48,829 nucleotides of DNA, from assembly GCA_017381835.1 (NCBI GenBank), contig JAFOBK010000018.1:1-48829 (forward strand), written 5' to 3'. The first letter of the stretch is position 1; each line of letters opens with the position of its first letter. A program made the position numbers and the translations under genes. The stretch is from Oscillospiraceae bacterium (GTDB taxonomy: Bacteria > Bacillota_A > Clostridia > Oscillospirales > Oscillospiraceae). The notes beneath the pieces were generated by a model. The model had not been told where the DNA came from. It saw nothing but the letters and a program-made list of their open reading frames with translations, and did not search any database. Below, in pieces: positions 31,778-38,451 of this stretch.

Positions 31778-32353
31778 TTATTTCAGAAGGTCCTGACCTG
31801 CGTAGTACCGCTTCAGAGGTACATACAGTACACCTGCCAGCAGGATCGCAAGGAGCATATTGGGGAGCATATAGCTGCCGTTGTAGACCAGGGAGTAAAG
31901 CTGCGCGTTATCAAAAGTTCCCAAACCGGGGATGGAAGTGGGATCGATGATCCGGTAGATGGTGACACCGGAGATATAGTGGACGATGAAGCGGCCCAGG
32001 CAACCGATGACAGTGCCGGGGAAGATGCCCCAGGCCTTGCCCTTAAAAATGCCTGCCAAACCCAGAGGAGTAAAGGCCACCAAATAGTCCAGCAGCATGG
32101 ACTGCCAGCCCCAGGCATAAGCGCCGTCAAAGATCATCTGCAGCAGACCGAAGACGAAGCCTGCCAGCAGACCGCGGCCAAGGCCAAAACGCAGGGCAAA
32201 CAGCAGAATGGGGAACATAGCGGGCGTCAGAGATCCACCGTTGGGAAGCTGATAGAGCTTCACGAAGCTCAGGACGAATGCCAGCGCCACCAAAATAGCG
32301 CCTTCGCACAGAGCACGGATCCGAAGATGAGATCGGGTTACATTGTTTTGCAT
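31778..32353 (-). CDS. thiT: ECF transporter S component for thiamine (ThiT)
   Basis: A 191-residue six-helix membrane protein of the ThiT family. Diagnostic segments: KLYQLPNGGSLTPAMFPI near 33-50, GAYAWGWQSMLLDYLVAFTP near 82-101, GRFIVHYISGVTIY near 125-138, YNGSYMLPN near 162; Trp, Tyr and Glu/Asp residues of these loops line the thiamine pocket in known ThiT proteins. It captures thiamine and uses the shared EcfT/EcfA module, which is not encoded here. A TPP riboswitch with terminator precedes it. Start at 32353 with GGAAGG (plus 32361-32366). Confidence 0.93.
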   Translation of the reverse strand: MQNNVTRSHLRIRALCEGAILVALAFVLSFVKLYQLPNGGSLTPAMFPILLFALRFGLGRGLLAGFVFGLLQMIFDGAYAWGWQSMLLDYLVAFTPLGLAGIFKGKAWGIFPGTVIGCLGRFIVHYISGVTIYRIIDPTSIPGLGTFDNAQLYSLVYNGSYMLPNMLLAILLAGVLYVPLKRYYAGQDLLK

Positions 32354-32433
32354 AAGATACCTTCCTTTCTGTGGCAGATTATGCCACCTGTGGCTTGTCC
32401 GAATATCCTTATAGGATTTATTTTTTTCGGCAA

Positions 32434-32479
32434 GCCGAAAAAATATCGCATTGCAAACCCGTCTAGGTGCAATGCGATA
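32434..32479 (-). terminator. Expression-platform terminator of the TPP riboswitch
   Basis: On the minus strand TATCGCATTGCA, a 12-nt loop, TGCAATGCGATA, followed by TTTTTTC. Confidence 0.88.
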
Positions 32480-32495
32480 CTTGGTATCTCATTTG

Positions 32496-32596
32496 TGCAT
32501 CTTTTCCTACGACGGTACTGACCGTATCAGGTTCGCGGGTCAAGGCTACAAAGCCCAATCTCAGCCGAATGCATCCGGCCCCCCGAAGATGGATCT
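32496..32596 (-). promoter_or_regulatory. TPP riboswitch (THI element) of thiT
   Basis: On the minus strand the conserved blocks are in order: GGGGGGCC, GGCTGAGATTGGGC, ACCCGCGAACCTGATACGG (P4/P5 region), AGTACCGTCGTAGGAAA. These match the thiamine pyrophosphate aptamer. Located between promoter and terminator in front of thiT, so thiamine uptake is shut off when TPP is plentiful. Confidence 0.95.
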
Positions 32597-32613
32597 GTTT
32601 TGCGAATAACTAA

Positions 32614-32642
32614 ATTATAGTGGCGCGGGAAGAAAATGTCAA
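32614..32642 (-). promoter_or_regulatory. Promoter of the TPP riboswitch-thiT unit
   Basis: On the minus strand a consensus TTGACA (plus 32637-32642), 17-bp spacer, TATAAT (plus 32614-32619). The -35 overlaps the stop codon of the upstream HIT gene. Confidence 0.88.
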
Positions 32643-32980
32643 GCCATTTTCAGGTCCATGGCCTTGCCGCCCAGAATGTGGAAATGCAGGTGAGGAACGG
32701 TCTGACCGGAGTCAGCACCGCAGTTAGTGACCACACGGTAGCCGTTTACCAGGCCTTCTGCCTTGGCAATCTGAGGAATGACCTCAAAAATATGGGCGAT
32801 GACAGCGCTGTTTTCCGCACTTACGTCGTTGGTGTCCACCAGGTGTGCCTTGGGAACTACCAGCACATGGGTGGGAGCCTGGGGCGCGATGTCCCGGAAA
32901 GCCAGGATGGTCTCATCCTCATAGACCTTGGTAGAGGGGATGGAACCTGCGATGATCTTACAGAAAATGCAATCAGACAT
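32639..32980 (-). CDS. HIT-family nucleotide hydrolase
   Basis: A 113-residue histidine triad protein of the Hint/PKCI type. The triad HLHFH at 97-101 (nucleophile His99) and an N-terminal CIFC zinc pair (Cys4, Cys7) are present. It hydrolyses nucleoside phosphoramidates or similar adenylated compounds. Start at 32980 because GGAGGT lies 8 nt upstream; the longer in-frame start runs into the exporter gene. Second gene after the small exporter (17 bp gap). Its last codon is embedded in the thiT promoter. Confidence 0.93.
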   Translation of the reverse strand: MSDCIFCKIIAGSIPSTKVYEDETILAFRDIAPQAPTHVLVVPKAHLVDTNDVSAENSAVIAHIFEVIPQIAKAEGLVNGYRVVTNCGADSGQTVPHLHFHILGGKAMDLKMA

Positions 32981-32997
32981 AATCGTTACCTCCAATT

Positions 32998-33468
32998 TTA
33001 TAATCCAACAATATGAAATACGCTGCCGCTGGCTACGGCCATAATGACACCTGCCATGATCACACCCAGAGAAACCGCAGCCGCGGTGGTCTTGGGACCC
33101 AGATCCAAAAGGCTGGCAGCCAGAGTGCCGGTCCATGCGCCGGTGCCGGGAACAGGGATGCCCACAAAGAGCATCAGTGCCAGGAAAGTACCGCCCCGAC
33201 CGGTAGCGGCAACAATTTTTCGACCGGCCTTTTCGCCCTTCTCCAGGAACTTTGCACAGAATTTACCGATATATTTCTGCTTTGCGCCCCAAATCAGGAA
33301 TTTACGGGCAAACAGATAAATAAAGGGAACGGGGACCATGTTGCCGATGACACAGGTGATCAGGGCCGGGATATAGGGAAGATCCATGCCCACCGCAAAG
33401 GGAACCGCAAAGCGCAATTCCAGGATGGGAACCATGGAAAGGAAAAATACAATGAGATATTTGCTCAT
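32998..33468 (-). CDS. COG2426-type small multidrug export protein
   Basis: A 156-residue membrane protein with about four or five helices, recognised by SMVPILELRFAVPFAVG at 11-27, the GNMVPVPFIYLFARKFL segment near 42-58 and a LFVGIPVPGTGAWTGTLAA re-entrant-like segment near 100-118. The family is annotated as small multidrug export proteins, but transport has hardly been tested; the two conserved P-rich segments look like an inverted pair, as in DedA-like proteins. First gene of the unit with HIT. Confidence 0.85.
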   Translation of the reverse strand: MSKYLIVFFLSMVPILELRFAVPFAVGMDLPYIPALITCVIGNMVPVPFIYLFARKFLIWGAKQKYIGKFCAKFLEKGEKAGRKIVAATGRGGTFLALMLFVGIPVPGTGAWTGTLAASLLDLGPKTTAAAVSLGVIMAGVIMAVASGSVFHIVGL

Positions 33469-33495
33469 ACAGACTCCTACGGGAAAATTTCCCCT

Positions 33496-33524
33496 ATTGT
33501 ACCATGGGAAAAAGGAAAAAGCAA
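33496..33524 (-). promoter_or_regulatory. Promoter of the small exporter-HIT unit
   Basis: On the minus strand TTGCTT (plus 33519-33524), 17-bp spacer, TACAAT (plus 33496-33501). Confidence 0.7.
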
Positions 33525-33546
33525 CAGAGGAAAGCCTAAGAAACCA

Positions 33547-34893
33547 TTAACTTTCCCTGGAAATAGAGCGAAGAATATACAATTGCAGGGGAATTGCGCA
33601 CAGCAGGGTACAAAGGTCAGAAATGGCCTGGGCCATCTGAATGCCCAGTACATCAAAAGCCAGGGGCAGGAACAAAACCAGGGGGATGAAGAAGATGCCT
33701 TGCCGGGCAATGGCCATAAAAGTGGCGGGGCCGGTTTTGCCGGTGACCTGCTGCATCATATTGCTCATAACGATGAAACTTTGGAAGGGGAAGGAGCAGC
33801 ACTGCAGCCGCAGCGCCAATGTGCCGCAGGCAATGACCTCTGGATCATCCCGGAAAAGACTGACCAACTGGGGGGCAAAGGCAAAGACCAATATGGCCAC
33901 CAGGCACAGAAATCCGAAGGAGCCTTTTACGCAGAACCAAAAACCCTTCTTCACCCGGTCTATCAGCTTGGCGCCGTAGTTGAAGCCGCAGAAGGGCTGA
34001 AAACCCTGACCGAAACCGATCATGGCAGAAGCGCCGAACTGCATGATCCGCTGCACCACACCCATGGCGGCGATGACCACATCACCATAGGGACGGGCAG
34101 CATTGTTAAGACTTATGGTGGCAATGGAGGCGATGCTCTGCCGGGCCAGGGAGGGCAGGCCACCCCGGAGGATTTGGAGAAGGTAATAGCCGTTCAGCTT
34201 TAGATTGCGGATAGAGATATGGATATTGCTGCCTTTGTTGCAGCCGATCAGCAAAATCACAAAGCTGACAAACTGGCTGATGATGGTGGCAAGACCGGCA
34301 CCGGCCACACCCATATCAAAGACGAAAATCAGCAGCGGATCCAAGGCAATGTTCAGCACAGCGCCGCAGGTAATACCTACCATAGCGTAGGAAGCACTGC
34401 CCTGAAACCGGAGCTGATTATTCAGCACCAAAGAGGCAGTCATCCAGGGTGCACCGAAAAGGATGATCCGCAGATAATCCTTGGTATAGGGCAGGATCGT
34501 TTCTGTGGAGCCCAGCAAATAGGAAAGGGGCTCCAAAAAGATTTGTCCCAAAATGCAAATGAGAACACCTGCGCCGATGGCGGAAAAGAATCCGTTGGCA
34601 GCCATTGTCCGGGCTTCCGCGTAGTGCTTCTGCCCCAACATTCGGGAAATATAGTTGCCGCTGCCCTGGCCGAAGAAGAAACCCACAGCCTGGATGATGG
34701 CCATCATGGAGAACACAACACCCACTGCACCGGTGGCGGCATTGCTTTTGAGCATGCCGACAAAGAAGGTGTCGGCCATATTGTAAAAAGCGGTGACCAG
34801 CATGCTGATAATACAGGGTACAGCCAACCGACAGATAATGCCGCCTACCGGCGGCTGGGTCATGGCTATAAATTTGCGCTCCTGTTCATCCAT
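33547..34893 (-). CDS. MATE-family efflux transporter
   Basis: A 448-residue protein with 12 predicted helices in two similar halves, as in NorM/DinF-type MATE exporters. N-terminal LAVPCIISMLVTAFYNMADTFFVG (two adjoining parts, near 24-47) and the second-half counterpart LPSLARQSIASIATISLNNAA near 240-260 are typical, as is GFGQGFQPFCGFNYGA near 290. It exports cationic compounds by an Na+ or H+ gradient; substrate unknown. The gene lies alone with a strong promoter. No clear terminator was found in the 78 bp after it. Confidence 0.92.
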   Translation of the reverse strand: MDEQERKFIAMTQPPVGGIICRLAVPCIISMLVTAFYNMADTFFVGMLKSNAATGAVGVVFSMMAIIQAVGFFFGQGSGNYISRMLGQKHYAEARTMAANGFFSAIGAGVLICILGQIFLEPLSYLLGSTETILPYTKDYLRIILFGAPWMTASLVLNNQLRFQGSASYAMVGITCGAVLNIALDPLLIFVFDMGVAGAGLATIISQFVSFVILLIGCNKGSNIHISIRNLKLNGYYLLQILRGGLPSLARQSIASIATISLNNAARPYGDVVIAAMGVVQRIMQFGASAMIGFGQGFQPFCGFNYGAKLIDRVKKGFWFCVKGSFGFLCLVAILVFAFAPQLVSLFRDDPEVIACGTLALRLQCCSFPFQSFIVMSNMMQQVTGKTGPATFMAIARQGIFFIPLVLFLPLAFDVLGIQMAQAISDLCTLLCAIPLQLYILRSISRES

Positions 34894-34923
34894 AAGTATC
34901 GCCTCGAAATGTAAGATATTCTT

Positions 34924-34951
34924 ATTATAGCACCTATGGGGAAAATGTCAA
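34924..34951 (-). promoter_or_regulatory. Promoter of the MATE gene
   Basis: On the minus strand TTGACA (plus 34946-34951), 16-bp spacer, TATAAT (plus 34924-34929). The last base of the -35 box overlaps the terminator stem of the upstream CooT gene. Confidence 0.85.
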
Positions 34952-34982
34952 AAGCGTGCTGTGGAATTCACAGCACGCTTTG
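34951..34982 (-). terminator. Terminator of the His-rich protein-CooT operon
   Basis: A 13-bp perfect stem (34951-34963 with 34969-34981, loop GAATT), followed on the minus strand by TTGAC and a later T run. Confidence 0.75.
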
Positions 34983-34986
34983 CTTA

Positions 34987-35178
34987 TTATTCGGAAGCGC
35001 GGACAACAACGAAACCGTCCACCAGGTTGGCGGTCTCCAGGGTGCCCTCGATGGAAACGGTGCGCTCCATCAGGTCGGTCAGAATCACGCAGCCGTCTTT
35101 GCAGTCGATGCGCATAACATTGCGCATGACCACTGCCTCAGGGGCCATGGTGTTCTTATAAACGGTAGAAAGACACAT
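34987..35178 (-). CDS. CooT-family nickel-binding protein
   Basis: A 63-residue protein starting MCLSTVY, the signature of the CooT family, whose Cys2 binds nickel in the characterised Rhodospirillum protein used for CO dehydrogenase maturation. The rest, with VMRNVMRIDCKDGCVILTDL and VDGFVVVRASE, is a small beta-barrel. Cysteines at 2, 27 and 30 are present. It is translated after a His-rich metal-binding protein (12 bp gap). No CO dehydrogenase or hydrogenase gene is in the window, so the client nickel enzyme is elsewhere or different. Confidence 0.88.
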   Translation of the reverse strand: MCLSTVYKNTMAPEAVVMRNVMRIDCKDGCVILTDLMERTVSIEGTLETANLVDGFVVVRASE

Positions 35179-35190
35179 AGCGGTTCCTCC

Positions 35191-35547
35191 TTAGTGGATA
35201 TCCAGAGCGGCCAGCACCATGCTCAGACGCATATTGCCCTTCTCAAAGTCAGACACAGCGGCCATAACCTGCTCGTAAGCAGTGGGGCTGCCGGCCTGCT
35301 GCAGCTGAGCAGCCAGGTTAGCCAGCTCTCTGGCATGGCCGGCATTGTGGCCAACCATATACTTCATCAGGGCAACCAGCTCTTCCATGGGGGTGTGCTC
35401 GCAGCCACCGCCGCAGCCGCTGCAGCCGCAGGAACAGTCATGGTCGTGATGATGGTCGTGATGATGGTCGTGGTCGTGGTGGTGATGATCGTGCTCGTGG
35501 CAATGATCATGATCGTGATGATGGTGATGATCGTGGTCGTGATGCAT
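35191..35547 (-). CDS. Histidine-rich metal-binding protein next to CooT
   Basis: A 118-residue protein whose first 37 residues contain 24 His mixed with Asp, followed by a Cys/Gly cluster (CSCGCSGCGGGC) and then an unrelated helical domain of about 65 residues (MEELVALMKYMVGHNAGHA and on). The N-terminus is like nickel/zinc storage tails of HypB or SlyD. The helical domain is seen in small clostridial proteins of unknown function. Start at the ATG 35547, eight bases from AAGGAG, rather than a GTG at 35556. Likely a nickel reservoir or chaperone working with CooT; inference. Confidence 0.85.
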   Translation of the reverse strand: MHHDHDHHHHHDHDHCHEHDHHHHDHDHHHDHHHDHDCSCGCSGCGGGCEHTPMEELVALMKYMVGHNAGHARELANLAAQLQQAGSPTAYEQVMAAVSDFEKGNMRLSMVLAALDIH

Positions 35548-35575
35548 AGATAGCACTCCTTTTCGTTTTTCTTTT

Positions 35576-35603
35576 ATTATACCGAAAACGGAATGTTTGT
35601 CAA
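35576..35603 (-). promoter_or_regulatory. Promoter of the His-rich protein-CooT operon
   Basis: On the minus strand TTGACA (plus 35598-35603), 16-bp spacer, TATAAT (plus 35576-35581). Confidence 0.85.
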
Positions 35604-35605
35604 CG

Positions 35606-35630
35606 AAAAGGGAGGGGCATTGCCCCTCCC
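35606..35630 (-). terminator. Terminator of folT
   Basis: GGGAGGGGC at 35610-35618 pairs with GCCCCTCCC at 35622-35630; on the minus strand TTTTCG follows. Confidence 0.7.
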
Positions 35631-35642
35631 AATTTGTAAACT

Positions 35643-36701
35643 TTATGCGACCGGTTCGCTTTCGTAAGACAGAACATCGCCGGTTTTATTGTCGGTCACA
35701 ATGGTGACGGTAGCCACACGCTCCAGGGTTTCGTCCTTGGAAGCAGGTGTCTTCTTATAGCTCCACATCTTCTCGGTGATGGAAGCGCCTTCCTTTGCCT
35801 GGTACAGAGCCACAGTGTAGGTGGTATCCTTGCCGAAGAAAGGCTTAGCGGCATACTCGATAACAGCCAGGGTGTTGTCAGTGGGAACTTCCGGCTCTTC
35901 ATCGGTAATGATATCGTGCACCAGGTGATTCATCTCAATGACTTCTTCAGCGGAGTAATCCTTGGTGACGGAGTTGTTGTTATAGTAGTAGTTCAGATAG
36001 CCGATGGAGCTGCCGATACCCACAGCCAGCAGTACAACCAGGGCAATGACCTGCTTTTTGGTGAACTCCAGTCCTGTGGAGCCACCATAGGTCAGGTGGG
36101 CACGGGTGGTAACGGGGAGGAGCATCTTTAAAAACAGGGTCAGAACAATGGACTCAATGGGGAAGAAGAACAGGTTCTTGGACAGGCGAGCAGTGGTCAT
36201 GATGCCCAAAATAGCATTCTTAGCACCGTCGGGGTTGCCCATGTAGGTATACTGCCATGCGAAGATGAACTGCTGCAGCACCACATTGACGAAGAAGCAG
36301 ATCAGGAAGCGGGCAATAATTACGCGGGTGGCAGAGGGCTTTGCCCGGTACAGACACAGCGCGTAGATCATGGTGGAGGCGATCTCTGTCAGCATAAAGG
36401 GCAGGAAGTAATCGCCGGTGGGGAAGATCATGAATCCGATGGTGTCGGAGATCATGGCAGCGGGAATGGCAACCACAGGTCCGAAGATCATGGCGCCCAG
36501 GGCGGTGGCCAGCATAGCGGTCTGAATGCTCAGCTGGGGACCCAGGGGAATAGCCAGGGGCTTCAGGGCAATACGCAGGGCGATCATCAGCGCGGTGACG
36601 ACCAGCATCTTAATGCTCTTCAGCTCAGCGGCAGCGTCTTTCCAATAAGCCTTGGAAAAAGGATGGGGGTAAAGCGCGGTGGATCTTTGGGTTTTTGTCA
36701 T
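35643..36701 (-). CDS. folT: ECF transporter S component, probably folate (FolT), with C-terminal extracytoplasmic extension
   Basis: A 352-residue protein, twice the usual S-component length. Residues about 25-200 are the six-helix S component: MLVVTALMIALRIALKPLAI, LGAMIFGPVVAIPAAMISDT, FPTGDYFLPFMLTEIASTM; the RxxLKPLxIPLG and FPTG motifs suit FolT/PanT-like proteins. After another helix (about 228-245) comes a ~105-residue hydrophilic domain (YSAEEVIEMNHLVHDIITDE to YESEPVA) that I do not recognise and that should lie outside the cell. A tetrahydrofolate riboswitch in the leader supports folate. Start at 36701 (AAGGAGG at plus 36710-36716) rather than 36785, which lies over the riboswitch terminator. 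Confidence 0.85.
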   Translation of the reverse strand: MTKTQRSTALYPHPFSKAYWKDAAAELKSIKMLVVTALMIALRIALKPLAIPLGPQLSIQTAMLATALGAMIFGPVVAIPAAMISDTIGFMIFPTGDYFLPFMLTEIASTMIYALCLYRAKPSATRVIIARFLICFFVNVVLQQFIFAWQYTYMGNPDGAKNAILGIMTTARLSKNLFFFPIESIVLTLFLKMLLPVTTRAHLTYGGSTGLEFTKKQVIALVVLLAVGIGSSIGYLNYYYNNNSVTKDYSAEEVIEMNHLVHDIITDEEPEVPTDNTLAVIEYAAKPFFGKDTTYTVALYQAKEGASITEKMWSYKKTPASKDETLERVATVTIVTDNKTGDVLSYESEPVA

Positions 36702-36760
36702 AAAAATAACCTCCTTGTATTTGGGCGACGACGAACCGTATGAACTGGCCCTCAGGGTGA

Positions 36761-36788
36761 AAAAAAGCCCATGCCGCGCAGGCATGGG
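36761..36788 (-). terminator. Expression-platform terminator of the THF riboswitch
   Basis: On the minus strand CCCATGCC, a 5-nt loop, GGCATGGG, then CTTTTTTTC. Lies between aptamer and folT. Confidence 0.88.
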
Positions 36789-36883
36789 GAGAAAGTATTT
36801 TCACCGACGGGATAAGGGCAGCACAAACTGGCAGGCCACATGCCCGACCGAGTATCGCTTTCCATAAAGGAAGTTTCCATTAT

Positions 36884-36980
36884 GTGCAGCGGGTGCGGAT
36901 ACCTCATCGCGGGCAAGGCCCTTCGTCTGTCACACAACTCCCCATCTTGACAGCACTTCACGCGAGGTCTCCTACTCTGT
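36884..36980 (-). promoter_or_regulatory. Tetrahydrofolate (THF) riboswitch of folT
   Basis: Read on the minus strand: AGAGTAGGAGACCTCGCGTG (5' strand of P1/P2), AAGTG, GGGGAGTTGTGTGACAGACG, GCCCGCGATGAGGTATCC and GCACCCGCTGC. The GAGTAG start, GCG-AAGTG core and closing ATCCGC segment match the THF class I aptamer. It is followed by a terminator and a FolT-like gene, which agrees with the known regulon. Confidence 0.88.
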
Positions 36981-36988
36981 TCCCCTTT

Positions 36989-37017
36989 ATCATACACGAA
37001 AGAAGCATAAATGTAAA
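36989..37017 (-). promoter_or_regulatory. Promoter of the THF riboswitch-folT unit
   Basis: On the minus strand TTTACA (plus 37012-37017), 17-bp spacer, TATGAT (plus 36989-36994). Confidence 0.75.
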
Positions 37018-37153
37018 TCCCTATTTCCATATTTTTCATAAAGTAGCAGAAAAGAAAGGGGGAACCTGCGGATAAAGACAGAAGGAAAGAAGAAATGTGC
37101 AGGAGCATTTGGTCATTTTGATGAAAAAACTTTAAAATAATAGGGAAATACTC

Positions 37154-37182
37154 TTGCGTTTTGTGCGTTATTGCTTTATAAT
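37154..37182 (+). promoter_or_regulatory. Promoter of the minD-like/mgsA-like unit
   Basis: TTGCGT at 37154-37159, 17-bp spacer, TATAAT at 37177-37182, 32 bp before the GTG start. Confidence 0.78.
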
Positions 37183-37213
37183 AATGCTAATCTGTTAGAA
37201 AGGGGAACTGGGT

Positions 37214-37942
37214 GTGGGCGAATTGATCGCAATCGTATCCGGCAAGGGCGGCACCGGTAAGACCAGCCTTTGCGCCGGCATTGCCCAGGCTCTTGCGCAG
37301 AGCGGAGAAAAACTTCTTTGCATCGATTGTGATGTGGGTTTGCGGAATTTGGATATTGCACTGGGTATCAGCGATTTGGACGCCCTTTCCTTTCAGGAAG
37401 TGCTGAACTACGGCCTGGACCGTACCACAAAACATCCGGAGTTTCCCCAGCTGCATTTTCTCACTGCACCTATGAATTGTCCCGCAGGCGATATTGATGA
37501 ACATGATTTCCGGGATCTGCTGGAGCAGGCCAGAGAACGCTTTGATTACATCCTGCTGGATGCCCCTGCAGGTATTGAAGCCGGATTCCACCTGGCGGCA
37601 AAATTTGCAGACCGGGTTGTTGTCGTAACCGGTGCGGATCCTGCCAGTATCCGGGATGCTGCCCGCTCCGGACAGCTGCTGCAAGGCATGGGCAAGCAGA
37701 ATGTGCGTATCATTGTCAACCGTATTTCCGCCAAGATGGTAAAAGCCATGGGGTTGACAGTGGATGATATTATGGATCGTGCGGGATTGCCGCTGCTTGG
37801 CATTGTGCCGGAGGATCCTGAGGTGGTGCTGGCTGCCGCATTTGAGAAACCTCTGCTGAAACAGACAAGAAAAGGCGCTGCAGCTGCCTGCTGCAGAATC
37901 GCAAAGAGAATTCAGGGACGGCGGGTGCCGGTTTCCCTATAA
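37214..37942 (+). CDS. minD: MinD/ParA-type ATPase
   Basis: A 242-residue deviant-Walker ATPase. KGGTGKT at 11-17 has both signature lysines, CIDCDVGLRNLDIALG near 36-51 matches the MinD Walker A' region, and DYILLDAPAGIE near 114-125 is the Walker B/switch. The C-terminal AACCRIAKRIQGRRVP could be an amphipathic membrane-targeting helix. MinD recruits MinC to membranes to place the division septum, but no minC or minE is nearby, so a related positioning role is possible. GTG start with AAAGGGG at 37199-37205. Followed after 28 bp by the methylglyoxal synthase-like gene. Confidence 0.88.
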   Translation: MGELIAIVSGKGGTGKTSLCAGIAQALAQSGEKLLCIDCDVGLRNLDIALGISDLDALSFQEVLNYGLDRTTKHPEFPQLHFLTAPMNCPAGDIDEHDFRDLLEQARERFDYILLDAPAGIEAGFHLAAKFADRVVVVTGADPASIRDAARSGQLLQGMGKQNVRIIVNRISAKMVKAMGLTVDDIMDRAGLPLLGIVPEDPEVVLAAAFEKPLLKQTRKGAAAACCRIAKRIQGRRVPVSL

Positions 37943-37970
37943 TTATAGATGATTTTAAGGAGTGAAAGCA

Positions 37971-38384
37971 GTGAACATTGCATTTTTAGCTCATGATAAG
38001 AAAAAAGAACTGATGGTACAGTTCTGCACTGCATACAAGAGTGTGCTCAGCAAGCATAATCTGTTTGCCACTGCCACCACCGGCCGTTTGATCGCCGACC
38101 ATACGGGTCTGCCCATCACCCTCCTGCTGTCCCATAAGCAGGGTGGCCACCAGCAGATCAATGCCCGTATTGCATATAACGAAATTGACCTGGTACTGCT
38201 GTTTACCGATCCCAATAACACCGACCCCTGGGATGACAACCAGATGATCGAGACGATCCGCCATTGCGATAAGCATAATGTGCCCATTGCTACCAACCTG
38301 GGCAGTGCGGAAATGTTTGTCATGGGTCTGCAGAGAGGCGACCTGGATTGGCGTGAAATGTACCACACTAAGCCCAAATACTAA
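37971..38384 (+). CDS. mgsA: Methylglyoxal synthase family protein with substituted catalytic residues
   Basis: A 137-residue protein clearly of the MgsA fold: N-terminal IAFLAHDKKKELMVQF, TATTGRLIADHTG, IDLVLLFTDP, NVPIATNLGSAEMF. But key positions differ from E. coli MgsA: Asp71 of GGDQQ is His60 (GGHQQ), His98 is Trp87 and Asp101 is Asn90; only the Asp91 counterpart (Asp80) and the N-terminal His-Asp remain. It may be a methylglyoxal synthase with shifted chemistry or a different lyase or binding protein. GTG at 37971 chosen since AAGGAG (37957-37962) overlaps the alternative GTG at 37962. Ends at a terminator. Confidence 0.8.
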   Translation: MNIAFLAHDKKKELMVQFCTAYKSVLSKHNLFATATTGRLIADHTGLPITLLLSHKQGGHQQINARIAYNEIDLVLLFTDPNNTDPWDDNQMIETIRHCDKHNVPIATNLGSAEMFVMGLQRGDLDWREMYHTKPKY

Positions 38385-38404
38385 TGTAATTATGAAACAA
38401 CCAG

Positions 38405-38433
38405 CCGCCCGACCATCGGTTGGGCGGTTTTTG
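38405..38433 (+). terminator. Terminator between the mgsA-like gene and hisS
   Basis: CCGCCC at 38405-38410 with GGGCGG at 38422-38427, extended by ACC/GGT pairs inside, then TTTTT. No T-box leader is visible before hisS. Confidence 0.75.
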
Positions 38434-38451
38434 CGAAAGGAAGAGATACTT

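Noticed and set aside
38385..38451. T-box leader upstream of hisS.
   Set aside because: The gap is only 67 bp and holds just a terminator; no T-box sequence (TGGNACCGCG type) is visible.
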